This document shows, piece after piece, positions 46,887 through 55,700 of a stretch of DNA of 64,000 nucleotides; the first letter of the stretch is position 1, and every line of letters begins with the position of its first letter. Source of the stretch: Porites lobata (lineage: Eukaryota > Cnidaria > Anthozoa > Scleractinia > Poritidae); assembly GCA_942486035.1 (NCBI GenBank), contig CALNXK010000043.1, positions 1,787,001-1,851,000 of the forward strand, read 5' to 3'. The translations under genes and the position numbers were made by a program. The notes under the pieces were generated by a model, which had not been told where the DNA came from, ran no database searches, and saw nothing but the letters and a program-made list of their open reading frames with translations.

Positions 46887-48800
46887 TTAAGGCTCAAACT
46901 TGGGAGGTATCGCCCTAAAAAAATCCAGTCGAGCCACCTTAAATCCCATATTCAGTTTTGGCGTTCTATAGGTGCCAGTCAATTTATTCTAGATGTTATC
47001 GAGCATGGTTATCGTATTCCTTTCCACTCTACACCCCCTGTTAGTTTTTCTAGTAATAATAAGTCAGCTTTGGCTCATTCTGATTTTGTTTACGAAGCTA
47101 TTTCCGAATTGTTGGTTACCAATCGCATTTTTGAATCGGAGGTGCTGCCCCATAACGTCAACCCTCTTTCCGTTTCTATTCAGTCATCTGGGAAAAAGAG
47201 GTTGATTTTGGATCTTAGGTTTGTAAATAAGCATGTCTGGAAGCAAAAGGTCAAGTTTGAGGATCTTAAGGTTGCTCTAAATTATTTTGACAAGGGTCAT
47301 TTCATGTTTTCATTTGACATTAAGAGCGGTTATCAGCATGTGCTTATCTTCCCGCCCCACCAGACATTTTTGGGTTTTTCCTGGTATTATCAGGGTAAGG
47401 TCCGTTATTTTTGTTTTAGGGTCCTGCCCTTCGGCCTCTGTTCAGCCCCTTTTGTTTTCACTAAAATTTTTAGGCCTCTCGTTGCCTACTGGAGGCGGGA
47501 TGGTATTCACATTGTTGTTTATCTTGATGATGGTTTAGGGGAGGGGCCTTCATATCAGGTTGCTTTAGCCCATTCCACCAGGGTTAAGACTGATTTGGTT
47601 CGTTCTGGCTTTGTACCCAACTTCGAGAAATCTGTTTGGGTTCCTACATCAGTCCTTGATTGGTTGGGTTTCACCATTGATCTTTTTCAGGGTTTGCTTT
47701 TTGTTCCGGGGATAAAGCTCATTGATTCCCTTTTAGAGGCTAATTGTTGCACCGCCAGGGAACTGTCCGCTCTTGCTGGTCGTATTAATTCCTTTAAACT
47801 AGCTGTAGGTAATGTTACTACATTGATGACAAAGTTTATTCATATGTCCATCGTCCTTCAGCCTAGTTGGGACTCTAGGTTTCCTTTGTCCGATTCTGTC
47901 AAAGAAGAGCTTTTTTTCTGGAAAGAGAACGTTCGGTGTTTGAATGGGAGGCCCATTGGGCGTCACTTTTCATGTTCTCGTTCCATTGTTTATTCAGATA
48001 CTAGTGACCTAGGGGTTGGCGGTGTTGTTAAAGACCACCAGGGTGTTATTTGTCATCTTCCGTGGACTGCTAAGGAAATGTTTCGCAGCTCCACGTGGCG
48101 TGAGCTTAAGGCAGTCTATATTTGTCTCTCTAGTTTTTCCGTAGTTTTGTCAGGGCGCGCAGTTCAATGGTTCACGGATAACCGCAACATTCCGTCCATT
48201 ATTCGCAACGGGAGTATGAAGCGGGATTTGCACGAAATTTCCCTTTCTATTTTTCAACTAGTTTTGCGAAATGGTATTGATTTGCAGGTGGACTGGATTC
48301 CTAGGTCTCTCAATGAGCACGCTGATGCCATAAGTAGGATCGTTGATTTTGATGACTGGGGTGTTTCGTTTGAATTTTTCCACCATGTAGACAACATTTG
48401 GGGTCCACATTCCGTAGATCGTTTTGCCCATTCCCATAACCGCAAATTACCCAGATTCTTTTCCCGTTTCTGGAATCCTGACTCGGAGGGGGTGGATGCC
48501 TTTTGTTTTGACTGGGCGGGGGAGAATTACTGGCTTGTTCCCCCAGTGTCCCTTGTTCCCCGGGTTATTAGGCATTTGTTTGTATGTAGGTCTATGGGCA
48601 CTCTTATTGTCCCCAAGTGGGTCTCGGCTCCATTTTGGCCCATGCTCTTTGGTCCCCATTCCCCCTTTTCCGTTTGCGTTAAAGAGACCATTGTTTTTAC
48701 CAATGTTTCTAATATTTTTGTTCCGGGCTCTACAGAGTCTATTTTTGATGGCCCTAAATTTAAGTCTCATGTATTAGCCGTCCGTTTGTCGGCTTGTTAG
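46887..48800 (+). CDS. DIRS-type reverse transcriptase / RNase H polyprotein
   Basis: The frame is open from just after a TAG at 46884 to the stop at 48798-48800; the first Met is not obvious. The N-terminal part reads FWRSIGASQFILDVIEHGYR, typical of DIRS RT leaders. RT motifs in order are LILDLRFVNKHV, FSFDIKSGYQHV, LPFGLCSAPFVFTKI and the catalytic box YLDDG. RNase H follows: an SDTSDLG acid block, STWRELKAVY (Glu), WFTDNRN (Asp) and NEHADAISR (Asp). A C-terminal stretch with WNPDSEGVDAF is common in these polyproteins. The frame is uninterrupted, so RT may be functional, but the partner recombinase is broken. Confidence 0.9.
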   Translation, partial: LRLKLGRYRPKKIQSSHLKSHIQFWRSIGASQFILDVIEHGYRIPFHSTPPVSFSSNNKSALAHSDFVYEAISELLVTNRIFESEVLPHNVNPLSVSIQSSGKKRLILDLRFVNKHVWKQKVKFEDLKVALNYFDKGHFMFSFDIKSGYQHVLIFPPHQTFLGFSWYYQGKVRYFCFRVLPFGLCSAPFVFTKIFRPLVAYWRRDGIHIVVYLDDGLGEGPSYQVALAHSTRVKTDLVRSGFVPNFEKSVWVPTSVLDWLGFTIDLFQGLLFVPGIKLIDSLLEANCCTARELSALAGRINSFKLAVGNVTTLMTKFIHMSIVLQPSWDSRFPLSDSVKEELFFWKENVRCLNGRPIGRHFSCSRSIVYSDTSDLGVGGVVKDHQGVICHLPWTAKEMFRSSTWRELKAVYICLSSFSVVLSGRAVQWFTDNRNIPSIIRNGSMKRDLHEISLSIFQLVLRNGIDLQVDWIPRSLNEHADAISRIVDFDDWGVSFEFFHHVDNIWGPHSVDRFAHSHNRKLPRFFSRFWNPDSEGVDAFCFDWAGENYWLVPPVSLVPRVIRHLFVCRSMGTLIVPKWVSAPFWPMLFGPHSPFSVCVKETIVFTNVSNIFVPGSTESIFDGPKFKSHVLAVRLSAC

Positions 48801-49232
48801 TTTTGTTCTTCTAGGCTTAGTTTCCTTTCCGCAGTTACGTGTAGTTACCTTGTTTAGCCTATATTAAAGTGTGGTTTATTATTTTGAGTGATTTGTTCTG
48901 TTTTTTCTTTTGCCTCGGTGGCATTTATGCGGGTCTCGGTGACCTTGTTTGTACCTTCACTGATCCCGACGGGTCGTACCGTTACATTTTTGTGTGACCT
49001 CGGTCAGTTTTTAATCCTTCCAGGTCCCCCATATATATGGTCGAGTGCGCCTCGGTGGTCGCTCTCTTGTTATCTTATGTACCTGTGTGATAGTTATATC
49101 TACATAATTATTACGTGCGTTTCCTTTTACCGCTCCTTTTTTTTCTCGTGCATCTTTCCTTTTTTAAGTCCTTACATTGAATCCATATGGTCTTCTATTT
49201 CTTCTGTATTTTCAGATGTTTTCGCTAGCCCT

Positions 49233-50228
49233 ATGTGGACTGAGCTTAACGATGTCAAAGCTCCCTCCCTACGCTGCTTAGCAGAAAAGCTACCGGAGAT
49301 AGTCCTTGGTTCCAGGGCAGATTCCACTACTCTCACCTACCTCAACGGTTTTAAGCGATGGCGTGCTTGGGCCAACAGATTTCCCGAGATCGCAGTGCTG
49401 CCTGCTACTGCGGTTTATGTTTCTTTATACCTGCTCAGTGTTCTCCAAGCTTCTAGTTCTCCTGCGCCGGTCCAGAACGCCTTCTATAGCATTCGCTGGG
49501 CTCATGATATTGCTGGTTTCGACTCTCCTACCAATCATACACTTCCCCTGAAGGTCGTGGAGTCCGCTAAGAGAAGGCTACTACACCTTACTTCCAAAAA
49601 GCTCCCCATTACACCCGAAATTTTACAAAAGTTGTTTCAGAGTCTCGATGGATCTTTGGTGGACACAAGATTCATGGCCATGGCGTTATTGGCCTTTGCG
49701 GGGTTCTTAAGATTTGATGAATTGGCTAATCTGAAGCTTAAGGATTTAGCGCTGCATGACACTCATTTTGAACTTTTTATAGAAAGCAGTAAAACTGATC
49801 AATATCGCGAGGGCGCTATTGTCCCCATTGTCAAGTCTGGCACAGATCTTTGCCCCTGGGGTAATTTAGAGAAGTATTTATCGCAAGCCAAACTCAGGTT
49901 ACCGACGTCTTCCCAAGGTGGAGACGACTATTTGTTCGGAAATATTCAAACCAAGTCTGGCTCTCAGTCCATCCGCCCAGGCTCCAAACTGTCTTATACA
50001 AGATGTAGAGAAGTTTTACTGAAGAAGATTGCAGACGTAGGCTTAGATCCTAAGTCTTTCTCTTGGCAGAGCTTCAGAAGTGGCGGTGCATCTGCCGCCG
50101 CTAATGGTGGTATCTCTGATAGAATGTTTAAGCTCCACGGTAGATGGCGTTCGTAAAACGCTAAGGATGGCTACGTTGCAGATTCGCTAGAGAGCCGATT
50201 AGCGGTCTCTATGTCTCTTGGACTGTAA
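49233..50228 (+). pseudogene. Tyrosine recombinase of the DIRS-like element, stop codon before catalytic Tyr
   Basis: These enzymes integrate the circular cDNA. The frame is open from at least 48888; the Met at 49233 begins the recognisable protein. Helical N-terminal domain, then catalytic domain: first Arg in FAGFLRFDELANL, second Arg in SWQSFRSGGAS, and the HGRW block. A TAA at 50154-50156 follows directly. The same frame then continues for 23 codons, with the expected nucleophile Tyr at 50172-50174, to a second TAA at 50226-50228. The stop therefore removes the Tyr, and the protein should be catalytically dead unless read through. The usual H of HxxR is absent (S-F-R). Confidence 0.85.
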
Positions 50229-50256
50229 TTGTTTCCCGTTCTTTGTTTTCTCAGCC

Positions 50257-50316
50257 GCTCCTTAGTTCGAGCTGCACACCCATTCCCGTCTCTTAGTCGT
50301 AAATATAAATAGGAAA
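50257..50316 (+). repeat. DIRS-like element repeat B1
   Basis: A 60-bp repeat whose partner is B2 at 50735-50794; the only difference seen is A at 50301 versus G at 50779. Its last four bases (GAAA) are shared with the start of A2. Confidence 0.85.
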
Positions 50317-50463
50317 TGTATTTACATTCGGCGGAGCTAAACGTAGTGGCAGTGACAGAGAATGTAAATACTTTCCTATTGGTATGAACGCACGTGAGCC
50401 GTTATGGCGTTAATTGACTCTATTGTTATTAGGTATATAAGGTTTTGACAGTTGTAATGTATT
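50313..50463 (+). repeat. DIRS-like element repeat A2
   Basis: Right copy of the 151-bp repeat, apparently identical to A1. The 271 bp that follow (50464-50734) are unique to the element's 3' end and non-coding. Confidence 0.85.
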
Positions 50464-50734
50464 CATCTCAGCTCTCGAACTATTAACTTTTATTTTTATA
50501 TCTTACTTTATTCATCTATCGATTGATTTTTTACCTTTAACCCCCAGAGGTTGTGCGACCGCATTGGTTGGGGAATACGTTCCCAATTTTTTCCCATTGG
50601 GTTTTTGGGTTTTCGTATCAGGCAGCGCACGTGAATAGTTTAGCCTGAGTGACTTTATTTAGGCATATTTGTATACCATTCTTTAGTTATGATGTTGAAC
50701 TTTGTATGATATTTGGACGGCATTAAACACTCAG

Positions 50735-50794
50735 GCTCCTTAGTTCGAGCTGCACACCCATTCCCGTCTCTTAGTCGTGAATATAAATAGGAAA
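50735..50794 (+). repeat. DIRS-like element repeat B2 (right end)
   Basis: Second copy of B. It ends ATAGGAAA, directly followed by host-element DNA beginning CTCAG. This defines the right boundary of the retrotransposon. Confidence 0.82.
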
Positions 50795-51011
50795 CTCAGT
50801 TTTACAGCCTGCCATTCGGGCAAGCTGTAGCTAGCATGTACTAGCCCACAAGTCATTTCAACTAGCCCCAAAACCTTTTTTGATTAGCGGGATTGATTAC
50901 CATCCTTCTGTAATTTGAATTTCCCCCAAAAACAGTGAGAACAAAAATCACTAGCCCGATAGCAAAATCTACTAGCCCCGGGCTTTCTTTCTTTCTTTGC
51001 ACGCTGTATAT

Positions 51012-52789
51012 GTCATGGCGATGCAACCTTAAAAATACAGTCTTACTATGATAATTGAGGGACCTTAAGTTTATGTCATCATATTCATTCCCTTTAGCCT
51101 AGGGGGGTAGGGGAAGGGGGAGGGGGTAAGGATTAAGTCCCTTACCCTTTTGATGACCATCGTGCAGATTGCCATTAAGGGAAGTCTGGGTAGAGCCGTG
51201 CGGACGAGGCTTTCAAACCCCAATCCTGTTTAAGACAAAAATTGCTCATTTTAAGACCTTGAAAACCATAACTTGTTCAGTGGCACGTACTTGTATTTGC
51301 CAAATAAGGGAGTACCCCCTCCCCCAACCCCTTCCCGGGGTTATCAACAACAGTGATGACAACCTGTCCTTACCTGGAAGAATGCGCGAAAAAAGGAAAC
51401 ATTTTGACTTAGTCCGTGGATGATTTCACGTTGCAACATTTTAATAAATCGGTTAGGGTTGCTATCAAAGAGGTTTGGGTTAAAATCGTGCCCATTTTGT
51501 CACAAAAACAACTTTTACAGGCTTGATAACAACGATTCACTGAATGTTGCATGTCCAAAGGAGCAGCCGGCAAAATGAATAAACAGGGCGATTGCAATTG
51601 AATTGAAACGTTTACTCAGTTAATAACCTCTCTCTACGTACGTAGTTTTGGACTTTAATTTCATGTTCTCCTAAAATACATTATAGTTGTAGTCTAAATT
51701 TTATAGCTTCGTATTTTTCATGATGTTTAAATTAGCCGCGAAATACAAGCAGGATTAAGAAAATGTATTAATTAGAAACAAACCAATTGACGTTCGCCTT
51801 CTAATAAGGCAAGCTAAGGCAGTGGCACCCAACGACTGTTTTCGGTAACATATCTGCTCGGAGAGGCAGAAATTGCCTAGAATTTTCTATAGCTTGAAAA
51901 AGGCTAAAAGGCTTGGAGATGACCGTTTCATTCACGAACAATTTTCGAAGCTTATCTTATAAATTCCCAACGATTTCCTAAAGATTAATTTTTCGCATTT
52001 CAATCCTTAGGTTAAGCTATTTTTCGTAGAAAAAGGAAACCTAAAATTTGTGGATTCGAAAATGCGATGGAGAGAGGACTCAGAAAAATTCTTATTTTCG
52101 TAAACTTTAAATTACATCTAAAATTTTCGGGAAAATAAGTACTGAAGTTGCCCTAGGATGACCGAACAGGTACAAATTTTATAGCCCCGCTTAGAATGCA
52201 TTTCTAGAGATCTAAAAGTACTCTGGATAGCCTAAAAAATGTTTTCGATGCATTTAGTAGGAAACCGTCGTTGGGTGCCCCTGATAAGGCTGATAAGGTT
52301 AACGTAGGATGATTAATATTATTGGATTTAAACTGAATTGCAAGTTTGATTGTAATCGGTTCACGATTGATGACTAGTGTAAGTCATTCTGAAAGCGGAA
52401 CGCGTGGGAGTATAACAATATTGTAACTTAACTTTGAATTCATGCATTATACTATAACTTAATTAATTCAAACCGTACCATTGCGCTGTTTGCTGTCTTT
52501 GAGACGTAATTCAGGCTGGGAAGTATCAATCTTCCCTCCATACAGATGGACATTGATTTGAAACTAAAGAATGCTAGGTAATGATAGTTTCACATAGAGG
52601 GATCTACCATACCCCACTAAGCTTTACGAATTTCTCAAAATGGCAAGAAAACTTAACAGGTTCGTCAGCCTATTTAGAGCTCAGCGCATGTACCACAAGT
52701 GACACGAGGGTAATCTCCGTTCGACGCAACCCCACCTCCGTAAGAATTTTTATGCAATCCTAGTAGCTTTACAGCCTCACATTTGTTGT
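51012..52789. other. Intergenic region between DIRS-like element and receptor kinase 3' end
   Basis: No exon recognised. It contains the foldback element at 51820-52283 and, on the minus strand, the 3' UTR of the receptor kinase ending at 52790. Short frames here lack domains. Confidence 0.5.
51820..52283. mobile_element. Foldback DNA transposon, CAGTGGCACCCAACG copy
   Basis: It starts CAGTGGCACCCAACG and ends CGTTGGGTGCCCCTG, one mismatch between arms, as in 30201-30598. The interiors share AGAATTTTC and GAAAATAAG-type words and CTAGAGAT. Target duplication is unclear. No transposase. Confidence 0.65.
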
Positions 52790-55700
52790 TCACAGAATAG
52801 TTTCAGACAAACTATTTGCGCTACTGGAAGGCTTAAAGCCAAGCTCCGTGTATCGTTCTACTTCGAGAAGGTCCTTGATTTTGGTTTCACTTGCCACACT
52901 CCTGTGACTTCCACACAGTTCCTTGTTACTTCCGAGCACGTTACCGTTCATAAAAAGCGTGGACTTTTCGCGAACAGGAGAAATAATCTCCAGAGGAGTC
53001 AGATATCCATCTTTATCTGTTTCTGCTTCTTTTGGTGCTGGTTCGTCAATCCCAAGATCCAAATATCCTTCGTGACCCTGGTAGATCCAAGAATAAACCT
53101 TCATTTATAGGTCCAAAGCTCGATTTTCTGGGCTACGTTGCCAACATGGTGTTTAGGTTGCGGTGGACGGGGGGTGAGGGGAGAGGGGGAGCTGACCAGT
53201 GATTGGAAGTGGGAAGGCTCAAGAGACTCTTTTCTGAGTCCTTTTTGACCGAAAATTCCAGGAAGGGGAGGGGGGGTTGCCCTCCCTATAAGAGAGCATT
53301 TTCTACTCAGCTGATTAATTAAGAAAGTTGTTTTCATAAAATCTTGGGTATTTCTTCGTTCCCCTTTTCCTCATCTTATTCGAGCGAGGATTTAACGGCA
53401 TGTGAGCAGCTCTTGCCTATAAGACAATTCCTCGGTGAAAAAAAATTGAAATTTAATTTTCTGTCAAGCTGCTATCACCTTCCATTTTGTTTAACAGTTT
53501 GAGGCGGTGCTTCAAAACCATCTTGGCTATTGATGGGGTTGGGGCAAGGTGAGGTAAAAACAAAAACAATATATATAAATTATAATCATGTTTGTACTGA
53601 CCATGGCAGCCATGTTAGATTCAATCACGTGATCCAACCTCTGCACCAAAGCGGTAAAGTTTGGTCGGTCCGCTGGTTTCTCTGCCCAGCAGTCTTTCAT
53701 CATAAAATACCTGTCAATAAGGGAAATCAGAAGTGATAAGAAAGAAGAGAGTGCAAGATGGCAAACAGTTGTCCTTATCGGTTTTACTTGCGCGAAGTCG
53801 TGTTCTTGTTGTTTTTGTCTCTCTCTCTTTTTTTAAATCTTCGCTTCCATGACTACCTGGTATCTTCCTTGGTATTAACCTAGCATAGCCAATCGAACAG
53901 TTGGTAATCGAATCCAATCGAACTACAATCGTTCGATTGACTTCGATTAGGTTCGTAATCGAACTTAATTGAACTCAACCCAAAATTTTGCCAATCGAAC
54001 ACAATCTAACATTCGGAAATCGAACTCTTAAAGAATCGAACATAATCGAACACTGCAACAATCGAACATAAACCCAGGTTCATCTGGTTTCAAACAAGGC
54101 TTTGCGTTCAAGTAAGTTATGTATTGTCTTCAATTTCAAACACGAGTACGCAAAGAATATGCCACAGAGGGCGGAAAACGTGAAATTAACAATTCTGGAG
54201 GCGATGGTTAAAGGCCACCACGAGTGCCTTCTTTCGCCGTCGGTGTCGGTAAAAAGTTTATTATTAAGAAGAAAAGGAGAGATAGGGGTCCAGCTCTAAA
54301 GGAAACTGACGATAAGCACGGCCAACTTGGACATTTGCAGCGTGAACTGATGCCTGTGCTTTGGCGTTGAAGTGTCTTATGCCCGTTTCCGTAGTTAAGC
54401 ACGTAGCCTACATACACGATTAGCAACGGTGAATTCTTAGCCTGTGTACAGACCCCTCCTCCACTCAGTAAAACTAGTAAAAATCGCTTTTCTCCTATTT
54501 TTACTGAGGGGAGGGGGGTCTGTACAAAGGCTATAAAGTTGTAAATATAGGCCTTTTGCATTAGTTGATTCCGTGATTAACTTTCGGTAAACACGAAAAC
54601 AGATCGCGTTTGAAACTTTTGTTAGCAGAAGCTGAAAGAGCATATTAAAATTAGGCAACCTGTAAAATTTTAGCCGTATATCTCAAATAGTAGCGATTGC
54701 AACGGCCGCCAAAAATGAAAAGGATTTGTATCAGAAAAACAACTCTTGCCACCCAGTCACGCTTGAGTGGCTTTTTCCATACAACTCCTTGCAAATTCTG
54801 AAAATTTAAATTGTCGTTAAATCTTTCCCTTACGCATTTAAGGGCTCAAAGTGCCTGTTTTGAATCAAAAGGAGATTTGAGCCGCGTAATGCTTAAGGAA
54901 ATATTTCACGAGAGTTTGAGAATTTCGAAATTTACAAGGATTTGTATGGAAAACCATTCAAGTGTGACTGGGTGGTAAAAGTTGTTTCTCTTGATACAAA
55001 TTCTTCTGGATGGATTTGCGATCGAAAGGTACGGTAAGAAGCGTGAATCTTTCGAGCTTTCTGCTGCGTCGTTTGAAAGTGGAGCGATGCCATTTTCTGG
55101 GTGAAAATCGCTCTGGCGCTGAAGCCGTCCAAAAAATTGATTCTACCCTTGTCCTTCTATAAAAGGAACAGCAAAAAGCGAACTTAAAATCCTTCAAAAT
55201 CGTTTAAAATATCAAGGACGACAATTTACATTAGGTAAGGTAACACAACGTTTACTTAGCTTTGACACATGCACATATTTAGCGATTTCCCACTACATAG
55301 TACAGATAAAGCAAACGGTAAATCCAGTACATTTACTATGAAAGTACAATACAATCGGTTTCGCAAACAGGATTTTGTGGGCTCCCTGTGTTAAAACTGG
55401 ATGCGTTTTGTCTTTCTGTCTACATAATCGAACTAATCGCGCCGATTGAGTTCGACTAAGTTTTGGTGTGGTTTCACTCGATTAGCTACCCGGGAAATAT
55501 CGAAGGATAGCGACACTATGTTTGGCTTCAATTTTTAGTTTACATGTAGTTCTCCGAGTTTAGTTTCAACGTCTCCCGGCCTCCTCATCCCCTTTTTAAA
55601 TCACGGTGGATCTAAAAGAAGGCCAGGCTAGGCCCGTGAATATTACAATGAAATGAAAAAAAAATTAAGCTTTACTAAACAAAGCCGCACAGATTATACA

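Larger units (their letters stand above)
46480..50794 (+). mobile_element. DIRS/PAT-like tyrosine-recombinase retrotransposon with split direct repeats
   Basis: Layout A1 - ORFs - B1 - A2 - B2. A1 (46480-46630) and A2 (50313-50463) are 151 bp and look identical. B1 (50257-50316) and B2 (50735-50794) are 60 bp with one difference. B1 and A2 overlap by GAAA, and GAAA also sits at both outer ends. This is the split-direct-repeat plan of PAT/Ngaro-type DIRS elements, which insert through a circular intermediate without target duplication. Internally there is a 27-codon Gag-like stub, an RT/RNase H frame and a broken tyrosine recombinase. Near-identical repeats imply a recent insertion. No methyltransferase is seen. 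Confidence 0.88.
46464..51011. mobile_element. hAT-like MITE interrupted by the DIRS-like retrotransposon
   Basis: Left end CAGGGTGCAAAG at 46469-46480 and right end CTTTGCACGCTG at 50995-51006 are inverted repeats (11 of 12). TATAT flanks both (46464-46468 and 51007-51011). The right part (50795-51006) carries repeated ACTAGCCC words. Everything between belongs to the DIRS-like element, so the host element is only about 225 bp long and was split near its left end. Confidence 0.6.

Noticed and set aside
48447..48770. Minus-strand 107-codon frame
   Set aside because: It is antisense to the RT/RNase H frame.
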